From the NCBI GenBank assembly GCA_035499715.1, contig DATJYF010000147.1, forward strand, positions 1 to 8,756: DNA of 8,756 nt, in the 5' to 3' direction. The notes under the pieces are model-generated. The model ran no database searches, had not been told where the DNA came from, and saw only the letters and a list, made by a program, of their open reading frames with translations. The first letter of the stretch is position 1. The number at the start of each line of letters is the position of its first letter. Both the position numbers and the translations under genes were made by a program. This stretch comes from DASRHD01 sp035499715. Lineage in GTDB: Bacteria > Verrucomicrobiota > Verrucomicrobiia > Opitutales > Opitutaceae. Positions 1-5,814 of the stretch are shown piece after piece.

Positions 1-207
1 TTTGGCGATGGCCAGCGCCTCCTCCAATTCGCGCCGCGGCAGGCTGGGCGAATTGGCGATGACCGCCAGGGTCCGCGGGCCGAGGACGTCACGCGCCACC
101 CAGGCGAGAAAGACCGAGTCCACTCCGCCGGAATAGGCCACGAGGCATGAGCCGTAGTCGCGGAGCCGCTCCCGCAGGAGATCGAGTTTGGCGGCGGTTT
201 CGGTCAT
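1..207 (-). CDS. larE: LarE, ATP-dependent sacrificial sulfur transferase (5' part only)
   Basis: LarE is a cytoplasmic PP-loop enzyme. It adenylates a carboxylate of pyridinium-3,5-biscarboxylic acid mononucleotide and replaces it with a thiocarboxylate, in most versions by sacrificing the sulfur of its own cysteine, during nickel-pincer cofactor synthesis. Only the first 69 codons lie in the window and no stop is reached. Translation from the ATG at 207 gives MTETAAKLDLLRERLRDYGS followed by the PP-loop signature SGGVDS at residues 26-31, as expected near the N terminus of LarE. The ATG overlaps the larC stop as ATGA, so the start is well supported and translation is probably coupled. The region holding the sulfur-donor cysteine is outside the window, so the single-cysteine and [4Fe-4S] types cannot be told apart. 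Other PP-loop enzymes such as GuaA or NadE share the loop, but the larB-larC context settles the identity. Confidence 0.94.
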   Translation of the reverse strand, partial: MTETAAKLDLLRERLRDYGSCLVAYSGGVDSVFLAWVARDVLGPRTLAVIANSPSLPRRELEEALAIAK

Positions 208-1514
208 CGTTTCGAATCTTTCGCGCCTTTGATCGCCGCTTCGTAAACCTGTTTCAGGGGCACGCCGGCCTGTTCCGCCAGTTTGCGGCACGACTCGAAC
301 TCCGGCGCGGCCTGGACCACCTTGCCATCGAGCCGGCCGGTTTTCACCGTGATCTGGCCGAACAGAGTTTTCACCTCATTGAACTCGCGTCGCAGCTTGC
401 GCCGCTCGGCCGTCGTCCGCCGCACGCCGAAGGCGGAGGTTTCGCGCAGGATCAGCTCCGTGAATTTGTCCGCGTCTGCCTCCGCGCACAAAACGGTGAG
501 GAGGACGCCGGGGCGGTTTTTCTTCATCTGGATCGGCGTGTGAAAAACGTCGAGGGCGCCGGCAGTGAGGGCAGTGGAGAGAAAATGGCCGAGAATCTCC
601 GCGTTGATGTCGTCGAGATTGGTTTCCAGGACGGCGACGCGGTCCGTTTCCCAATCCAAGGCGCTGGAAGGCGCGGGATTGAACGCGGCGCGTTTGCCGA
701 GCACGGCGCGCAGGACGTTGGGACGCGATTTGTTTTCGCGCGTGCCGAGGCCGAAGCCGATCCGTTCCGCCACGAAGCCCTCGAGCACGCCGAAATTTTC
801 GGCGAATTCGGCGAGGAGGGCCGCGCCCGTCGGCGTGACGAGCTCGTGCGGTTCGTCGCATTGGGTGAGGCTGACGCCGCGCGCGGCCAGGATGGCGAGG
901 GTCGCGGGCGCGGGCACCGGCAGCCGGCCGTGGGCGCAATCGATCCAGCCGGTGCCTTCGACCACCGGGGCCGCCAGCACGCGCGGCCGCCCGAGCAGCT
1001 CCAGGGCGGCGCAGGCGCCGACGATGTCCACGATGGAATCGACCGCGCCGACCTCATGGAAATGAACCTTGTCCGGCGGCAGGCCGTGGACTTTGCCCTC
1101 GGCTTCGGCGATGCGGCGGAAAACGGCGATGGATTTTTTCTTCACCCAGGCCGAAAGTTTGCTGCGGTTGATCATTTCGGCGATGTCGGCAAAGTTGCGG
1201 CTGCCGTCGTGGTGGTGGCGGTGATGGTCGTGATGATCGTGCCCATGGCGATGCTCCCGACCGGGGGGGTGATGATGGTCGTGCGCGTCGTCATGATCAT
1301 GGTCAGGCTCCGGCGCGCCGGGCAGGAGCACATCGAATTTCACGCCGCCGATGCCGCCGTTCTGCCGGCGGGCGATGTAGAGGCGATAGCCGTCGAGCTT
1401 CAATTTTTTCAGTTCGCGCTCCAGCTTGCGCGCGTCCACGCCGAGATCGAGCAGCGCGCCGATGAACATGTCGCCGCTGATGCCGCTGAAGATGTCGAGA
1501 TAGAGGATGTTCAT
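204..1514 (-). CDS. larC: LarC, CTP-dependent nickel insertase for the nickel-pincer cofactor (single frame)
   Basis: LarC is a cyclometallase that inserts nickel into pyridinium-3,5-bisthiocarboxylic acid mononucleotide in a CTP-dependent reaction, completing the NPN cofactor in the cytoplasm. The 436-residue product has the family features in order: an N terminus with DIFSGISGDM (residues 7-16); a histidine-rich stretch with 16 His at 72-102; HFHEVGAVDSIVDIVG (151-166); VTPTGAA (226-232); ETNLDDINAE (297-306); and MKKNRPG (330-336). The last two belong to the part called LarC2. In Lactiplantibacillus plantarum LarC1 and LarC2 are joined by programmed frameshifting; here the frame is continuous. 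The ATG at 1514 overlaps the larB stop as ATGA, and the stop overlaps the larE start in the same way. No strong Shine-Dalgarno precedes the start, which fits coupled translation. The family assignment is secure; nickel binding by the His-rich loop is inferred. Confidence 0.97.
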   Translation of the reverse strand: MNILYLDIFSGISGDMFIGALLDLGVDARKLERELKKLKLDGYRLYIARRQNGGIGGVKFDVLLPGAPEPDHDHDDAHDHHHPPGREHRHGHDHHDHHRHHHDGSRNFADIAEMINRSKLSAWVKKKSIAVFRRIAEAEGKVHGLPPDKVHFHEVGAVDSIVDIVGACAALELLGRPRVLAAPVVEGTGWIDCAHGRLPVPAPATLAILAARGVSLTQCDEPHELVTPTGAALLAEFAENFGVLEGFVAERIGFGLGTRENKSRPNVLRAVLGKRAAFNPAPSSALDWETDRVAVLETNLDDINAEILGHFLSTALTAGALDVFHTPIQMKKNRPGVLLTVLCAEADADKFTELILRETSAFGVRRTTAERRKLRREFNEVKTLFGQITVKTGRLDGKVVQAAPEFESCRKLAEQAGVPLKQVYEAAIKGAKDSKR

Positions 1515-2287
1515 TTGCCCGAGGCCAGCGCGTTGATCTGCGAGGCGGCAAAGCCCGCGCCGAAGCCGTTGTCAATGTTCACCACCGTGACGCCGCTGCC
1601 GCAACTGTTGAGCATGCCGAGCAGCGCGGCCAGCCCGCCGAAACTCGCGCCGTAGCCGATGCTCGTCGGCACGGCGATCACCGGTTTCGCCACCAGGCCG
1701 GCCACGACGCTGGGCAGCGCGCCCTCCATGCCGGCGACCACGATGACCACGCTGGCTTTTTGCATCGCTTCCAGCCGCGTGAGCAGCCGGTGCAAACCCG
1801 AGACGCCGGCGTCGGAGATGCGCTCGACGCGGTTGCCCATGATTTCCGCCGTCACCGCCGCCTCCTCGGCCACGGGCAGATCGCTCGTGCCGGCGCAAAC
1901 CACGGCGACGAAGCCGGGGCGCCTGGGCAGGGGCTTTTGTTCGATCGTGACACACCGGGCCAGCTCGTGGTGGACGGCCTGCCTGAATTTTTTCCGCAGC
2001 GTGCGCGCCTGTTCCGGCGTGGCGCGGGTGACGAGCACCCGTTTTTCCCGGCCGAGCAGCCGGGTGGCGATTTTCCAGACCTGCTCCGGCGTCTTGCCCG
2101 CCCCGAAGATGACTTCGGGAAAACCGTTGCGCAGACCGCGGTGCAGATCGACCTGGGCGAAGCCGAGATCGGCGACCGGGGCGGCCTGAAAGGCGCGCAG
2201 CACCTTGTCCCGGCCGATCTGGCCGGCACGGAATCGCTCCAGCAAACGGGCTGCTTCGGTCGTCGTCACGGCCAGAAAGCGCCTCAA
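1511..2287 (-). CDS. larB: LarB, pyridinium-3,5-biscarboxylic acid mononucleotide synthase
   Basis: LarB performs the first step of nickel-pincer cofactor synthesis: it carboxylates the pyridinium ring of nicotinic acid adenine dinucleotide and hydrolyses the phosphoanhydride to give the biscarboxylated mononucleotide. The C-terminal half is PurE/AIR-carboxylase-like. Visible motifs, numbered from the TTG, are AGTSDLPVAEEA (132-143), VAGMEGALPSVVAGL (184-198), VPTSIGYGASFGG (206-218) and LNSCGSG (226-232). Cys229 in the last matches the cysteine known in the family to form a transient adduct with the pyridine ring. Length is normal at about 250 residues. The start is uncertain. A TTG at 2287 overlaps the upstream DUF362 stop as TTGA and gives 258 residues; a GTG at 2269, six codons later, gives MTTTEAARLL and has TGAGG about 12 bases upstream. 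The gene joins larC by an ATGA overlap. Confidence 0.96.
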   Translation of the reverse strand: MRRFLAVTTTEAARLLERFRAGQIGRDKVLRAFQAAPVADLGFAQVDLHRGLRNGFPEVIFGAGKTPEQVWKIATRLLGREKRVLVTRATPEQARTLRKKFRQAVHHELARCVTIEQKPLPRRPGFVAVVCAGTSDLPVAEEAAVTAEIMGNRVERISDAGVSGLHRLLTRLEAMQKASVVIVVAGMEGALPSVVAGLVAKPVIAVPTSIGYGASFGGLAALLGMLNSCGSGVTVVNIDNGFGAGFAASQINALASGK

Positions 2288-3672
2288 GCCGGAGCCTGGT
2301 CATGAACGGCGACCAGTTCGATGCCCCGGCCGTCGCGGCTCAGGTTGCGGCTGTATTTTTTCTCGGCGGCGTTGTTCCAGTGTTCGTGGACGCCGAGGCT
2401 GGCGAGGCGGACGCCGTCGGGTTGATAGACCGTGCCGGACGGTGGGTGGTCGGCGAGCGCGGCCTCATGCAGGTAGTTGTCGGCATTCACTTCGTGGCCG
2501 CCGCCGTGACTGCTGGCGAGGAAACCGCCGAATTCGGAGCGCAGGAAATCGTAGCCGACGGAATCGATCGCGACCGGGTCCTGCGACAGGAAAAAGCTGG
2601 CCGACCACTCGCCGCCGAAAAGATTTTTCCAGCCGGCGAACTGCGCGATGACCGGGTCGTTCGCGTCACGCGTGCCGAAGAGCCCGTCGATCATGAAGAG
2701 GAGGGTTTTACCGCCGAGGTGTCTGGCGCCGATCAGGTCCACGAAGGGATTGTAGATGCCCATCTTGTGCTGCCAAGTATTGATATAATATTTGTGATCG
2801 CGGCCGTCGATCGAGCCGTAGTGGTTCTTGGCCGTGAGGGTGAAGCCGCAGGTCGGATGGCCCTTGAGCAGCGACATGTTGACGATGTAGGCGGACTGGA
2901 AGATCAGCCCGGGGATGCTGGTGCCGACCTGGTTTTTTTCCGTGACCGAGCAGGCGAAGGCGTTCTTGTGCCAGTTCACCGGCTGGCGGCCGTTCTTGCC
3001 GTCGCCCTTGGAATCCATCCAGAGGACGTCGGGAAATTCCGCGTGGCAGGGCTGGTAAAGATGGTCGGGAATGACGCGGATCGCCTCGCACACGACGATG
3101 TTTTTCTGCGGCACGCCGGCCTGGTTGACGAGCTGGCGGAGCATGGCCAGGACCGACTGCGGCGCGGCGTCGATCTGGTTGTCGTTGTCGCCGTAGCCGG
3201 CGTAGGCATTGTTGCAGTTGATCTTGAGCGCGACCATTTCGCCGGGCCGGTAGCCGGCGTCGCCGCGCTGATGGGTCGAATTGAAATGGGCGAAAAGTTT
3301 CTGCCAGGCCGCCGCGTCGCTCGTCACGCCGGTGAGGGCCTGCAGCGAGCGCGAGAGCATCCGGTCCACCACCTCCTGGTTGACGCCGGTGGCCGAGTCC
3401 CACCAATGGCTGGCATTGATGTCACCCTTCCAGGGTGTCGCCGCGAGATCGCGCATCCAGACGACGCGCCCGGGAAAAATGCCCCTGGCCGTGCCCACCG
3501 GCGAATTCGACGGATCGGCGGGAATCCAGCCTTTTCCCGGCGCGTCGGCGGGAGTTTCAGCGGCGGCCTTGGGCGCGGCCGGTGCGCCGGCGCCGAGCAG
3601 ACTGGCGGCTTTGGCGGCGGAAGCGACGGTGGCCGCCTTGGCGGAGATTTTGAGGAAATCGCGGCGATTCAT
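2284..3672 (-). CDS. Tat-exported DUF362 domain protein, first gene of the lar operon
   Basis: This 462-residue protein of the DUF362 family has no established reaction. It begins with a twin-arginine signal, MNRRDFLKIS, followed by an Ala-rich hydrophobic stretch to about residue 30 and a Pro/Ala linker, so it should be exported folded. Family-type blocks are VALKINCN (147-154), a conserved core at 266-290 with MSLLKGHPTCGFTLTAKNHY, and DPVAIDSVGYDFL (365-377). The core presents Lys270, His272, Lys282 and His284. There are five cysteines after the signal (153, 195, 209, 241, 275) but no CxxCxxC ferredoxin cluster of the kind found in some DUF362 proteins. The ATG at 3672 has no clear Shine-Dalgarno, but the signal peptide fixes it well. 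Its stop overlaps the larB start by four bases, so it is co-transcribed and probably co-translated with the cofactor genes. A role tied to the nickel-pincer cofactor is inference only. Confidence 0.93.
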   Translation of the reverse strand: MNRRDFLKISAKAATVASAAKAASLLGAGAPAAPKAAAETPADAPGKGWIPADPSNSPVGTARGIFPGRVVWMRDLAATPWKGDINASHWWDSATGVNQEVVDRMLSRSLQALTGVTSDAAAWQKLFAHFNSTHQRGDAGYRPGEMVALKINCNNAYAGYGDNDNQIDAAPQSVLAMLRQLVNQAGVPQKNIVVCEAIRVIPDHLYQPCHAEFPDVLWMDSKGDGKNGRQPVNWHKNAFACSVTEKNQVGTSIPGLIFQSAYIVNMSLLKGHPTCGFTLTAKNHYGSIDGRDHKYYINTWQHKMGIYNPFVDLIGARHLGGKTLLFMIDGLFGTRDANDPVIAQFAGWKNLFGGEWSASFFLSQDPVAIDSVGYDFLRSEFGGFLASSHGGGHEVNADNYLHEAALADHPPSGTVYQPDGVRLASLGVHEHWNNAAEKKYSRNLSRDGRGIELVAVHDQAPA

Positions 3673-3679
3673 GAGCGTG

Positions 3680-3808
3680 CAGGGTTAAGTGTCGGCGCCC
3701 ACGGGTGGAGAGGCACGGCGCCAGCTTCAGGGTAATACCGGCGCGGCAGGGTGACTTCAACCCCACGGAGGATGCCGGTGACAGACAGAAGAGTTGTTGA
3801 GTACCCTG
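3680..3808. repeat. Four CAGGGT boxes around the lar operon promoter (possible operator)
   Basis: The hexamer CAGGGT occurs on the plus strand at 3680-3685, 3728-3733 and 3747-3752, and inverted (ACCCTG) at 3803-3808. The inverted copy belongs to a small inverted repeat, CCCT-GATT-AGGG, at 3804-3815. The next bases vary (TA, AA, GA and, for the inverted copy, AC). Four copies in about 130 bases is more than chance would give for one hexamer, though short GC-rich words recur easily in this genome. Their position over and beside the candidate promoter suggests a regulator binding site. No known regulator consensus was recognised. Confidence 0.35.
3732..3760 (-). promoter_or_regulatory. Candidate sigma-70-type promoter of the DUF362-larBCE operon
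   Basis: Read on the minus strand, TTGAAG (3760-3755; four of six consensus bases) is followed after exactly 17 bases by TATTAC (3737-3732; four of six). The -10 lies about 60 bases upstream of the DUF362 ATG at 3672, giving a predicted leader of about 50 bases. It is the best-spaced pair I found by eye in this gap. One CAGGGT box overlaps the -10 edge and another lies in the spacer, which fits repressor control. It has not been scored computationally. Confidence 0.4.
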
Positions 3809-3892
3809 ATTAGGGAGCGTTTTTGAAATTCAACCGGCGGCCCGGCCTCTGCGGGCAACGTTTTCGCCCGGCCGCGTCGCCACGCCTTCGTT

Positions 3893-4268
3893 TTATTTCG
3901 GAACCTCGACGGTGACGGCGCCGCCGGCGCCAACCGTGACGCGCACCGATGAGATGCGGTGGCCGAGCCAGCCCGGCTCAGACGGTGGCCGACATCGGCC
4001 GGCCGTTGACGAGAAGCGTTTCATGCGCACCGGGAAAACACGCCTGCCAGATGAAGGCGGGGCCGGATTGATTGGTCATGACGGTCCTGGCCAGGCCGTC
4101 GTGCCGGACGGCGATTTCGTTGGCGCGGACGGGCAGATGGCGGAGTTCGGCCCAGGCGATTTTGGAGCCGAGGCCGGACAGCGTGCGGACGATTTTGTCC
4201 ACCCAATATCCCTTCACCCAGGCATCGAGCGGCGCGGGCGCAACCGCAACCTTTCGGCCGACCCGCGG
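3893..4268 (-). pseudogene. Decayed C-terminal fragment of an unrecognised protein
   Basis: From just after the reductase stop (TAG, 4271-4269), the same frame continues open for 96 codons to a TGA at 3980-3978. It uses the G/C-rich third positions typical of real genes here and reads as a plausible protein: AWVKGYWVDKIVRTLSG, then LPVRANEIAVRHDGLARTV, TNQSGPAFIWQACFPGAHET and LLVNGRPMSATV. Shifting by +1 at the TGA (GTC T GAG) gives EPGWLGHRISSVRVTVGAGG and VTVEVPK, ending at TAA (3895-3893). This looks like the natural C terminus of a beta-rich domain, so one extra base probably created the stop. There is no credible start at the left of the fragment; a GTG at 4217 is possible but would begin mid-domain. 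I cannot name the family; a C-terminal domain of a secreted enzyme is a guess. It could be a remnant gene, an extension of the reductase cut off by the TAG, or a sequencing error at the shift. Confidence 0.6.
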
Positions 4269-5684
4269 CTAGCCGTGACTCGGCGGCGCTTCGGACGCGA
4301 CCACGGTCACGCCTTCGGGCCCGATGTCCGAGGCGGGAATCGAGACCGAAAGCGGCGCTTCGGTGAGCTGCGGCCGGTACGGCACCGACAGGAGCAGCTT
4401 TTCGCCCGAATAGATCTCGTAGGAGCGGATCGGTTCGACGCCGGCCAGCGCGCTGTTCCATTCCACCACCACGCGGTCGCCGTCGCGCCGGGCGCGGATG
4501 TCGCTCGGCTGGACAATGCCGCGCAGCTTGTCCTGGAAATAATTGGTGTCACCATGGCGCGCGGCCGCTTCCTGCTCGATCCGCCGGCGCTCGATCTCCG
4601 ACGGCATGTCCATCCGGGCGGCGGCAAGATTGGCCACGAGCTGGTCGTTTTCCGGCCGGTCGCGATCGATGTGCCCGATGCCGGTGATGGCGCAACTCAC
4701 GCCGGGCAGGGACAGCGGGTAGCGCACGAGATCGGAATACGCGATGGCGTCCTGTCTGCCGACGGAGCGGATCACATCGTTGTAGTCAACAGTGTTGCGC
4801 GGCGGCTTGCCGTAGAACGCCCCGTCGGCGAAAATCTTCATGGCGATCACGCCGAGACCCCTGGCGATGGCGAGGGGCAGGACATTGTTCTGGTGTGGCA
4901 GGCAGAGCCGGTCGTTGGCGTTCAACGCGACGAGCAGCGTGTCGATGATGTCCTGGGTGTCCCAGCGCAGCGCGCGCATGAGCACCGGTGAATTCCAGTG
5001 GCCGGTGATGCCGATGTGCCGGATGTAGCGGTGGTTTTCAGGATTCAATCCCGTGTAGTTCGTGCCGTCGCGATAATCGAGCAACGCGGCCAGCACGCCG
5101 ATGCGCTCCGGCATGCGCGAGCCGCGTTCGGCCATGCCTTCGTAGATTTCGTCCACCTGCTCGGGCAGGTTGAGATTGTGAACCTGGAATGAATCGAGAT
5201 AGGCGCCCTCGGGGATGAAGCCCTTGCCGTCGCCAAACATCAACGTCAGCGAATTCTTCAGTTCGTCGATGGCGGTCGGGCCGGTGCTGACGGGCTCGCG
5301 GGCGAAACGGCGGTGTGCCTTGCTGTTGAGAAACAGGCTTTGCCGCAGGCCGGCGGCGTAGTGCGGATCGGTCGGCGTCAGGTGCAGGCGGCGGAACGCT
5401 TCGCCGTAATACTCCTGGCTCGGACCGTAGATGTTGGAGGTATCGAGATAGTTCACGCCGAGCTGGACGGCGCGCACGATGATGTCGGGGGCGTCGAGCC
5501 CCGGCTTGGTCCATTGCAGGGACCCCTGCCCGCCCAGGCCGAGCGGCACCACCTGCCGGCCGGTCCGTCCCAGCAACCGCCGGGGCAATTCCTTGGCCGC
5601 GTCGGCATACAACCGGCTTTTACCCACCAGACTGGCGATGGGCATGGCGCCTAACGCGAGCAACATTTCCCTCCGGGTTAACAT
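4269..5684 (-). CDS. Aldo/keto reductase with Tat-type signal and C-terminal beta domain
   Basis: This 471-residue protein belongs to the aldo/keto reductase superfamily, whose members reduce carbonyls with NAD(P)H on a TIM barrel. The barrel runs from about residue 35 (LLGRTGRQVVPLGLGG) to about 390. The catalytic tetrad appears intact: Asp81 and Tyr86 in LDTSNIYG, Lys122 in LFLNSKAH, and His169 in DSFQVHN. The N terminus, MLTRREMLLALGAMPIASLV, looks like a twin-arginine signal, so the enzyme may work outside the cytoplasm, which is unusual for a nicotinamide-dependent reductase. A segment at about 390-465 (VVVEWNSALAGVEPIRSYEI and on) resembles a fibronectin-III-like domain. The ATG at 5684 is chosen because it begins the signal; no strong Shine-Dalgarno precedes it. 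The substrate is unknown; sugar or sugar-acid oxidation/reduction is typical of such bacterial proteins but is only a guess. It lies 130 bases downstream of amt and probably has its own promoter. Confidence 0.9.
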   Translation of the reverse strand: MLTRREMLLALGAMPIASLVGKSRLYADAAKELPRRLLGRTGRQVVPLGLGGQGSLQWTKPGLDAPDIIVRAVQLGVNYLDTSNIYGPSQEYYGEAFRRLHLTPTDPHYAAGLRQSLFLNSKAHRRFAREPVSTGPTAIDELKNSLTLMFGDGKGFIPEGAYLDSFQVHNLNLPEQVDEIYEGMAERGSRMPERIGVLAALLDYRDGTNYTGLNPENHRYIRHIGITGHWNSPVLMRALRWDTQDIIDTLLVALNANDRLCLPHQNNVLPLAIARGLGVIAMKIFADGAFYGKPPRNTVDYNDVIRSVGRQDAIAYSDLVRYPLSLPGVSCAITGIGHIDRDRPENDQLVANLAAARMDMPSEIERRRIEQEAAARHGDTNYFQDKLRGIVQPSDIRARRDGDRVVVEWNSALAGVEPIRSYEIYSGEKLLLSVPYRPQLTEAPLSVSIPASDIGPEGVTVVASEAPPSHG

Positions 5685-5714
5685 CGAGGGCTTGGACGAA
5701 ACTAGACGATTCTC

Positions 5715-5743
5715 TTCCTAGGACGAAAGAAGGTTCATTTCAA
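5715..5743 (-). promoter_or_regulatory. Possible promoter of the aldo/keto reductase gene
   Basis: In the 130-base gap between amt and the reductase gene, the minus strand reads TTGAAA (5743-5738; five of six -35 bases), a 17-base spacer, then TAGGAA (5720-5715; three of six -10 bases). The -10 would lie about 30 bases upstream of the ATG at 5684, leaving a leader of about 25 bases. The -10 is poor, so this is weak. I found no convincing intrinsic terminator for amt in the same gap. Confidence 0.25.
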
Positions 5744-5814
5744 TCCGAATCCGGAGGCGGAGGAGGCAAAGCCCGCCGGTGGTGACTCCATTGGGTGGCG
5801 GAAGGAGACCGCGT

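Noticed and set aside
147..1655. Long plus-strand open frame (502 codons) antisense to larC and larB
   Set aside because: The opposite strand carries unmistakable larC and larB motifs. The plus-strand translation is rich in Arg, Ala, Gly and Asp with no domain, as expected for an antisense shadow in high-GC DNA.
2302..3735. Plus-strand open frame (477 codons) antisense to the DUF362 gene
   Set aside because: Low-complexity translation without motifs; the minus-strand frame has a Tat signal and conserved family blocks.
3837..3875. GC-rich hairpin (CGGGC 3852-3856 / GCCCG 3866-3870) after the remnant, as an intrinsic terminator
   Set aside because: Short stem, 9-base loop and no run of U after it on the minus strand; such pairs are frequent in GC-rich DNA.
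3977..3984. GTC TGA G at the remnant's frameshift as a prfB-like programmed +1 site
   Set aside because: The prfB site is CTT TGA C with an internal Shine-Dalgarno just upstream; neither is present here, and the gene already lacks a credible start, so decay or error is simpler.
3912..4991. Plus-strand open frame across the remnant and the reductase gene
   Set aside because: Compositionally biased (RGGR-, GDG-like) with no recognisable domain; antisense to the reductase and the C-terminal remnant.
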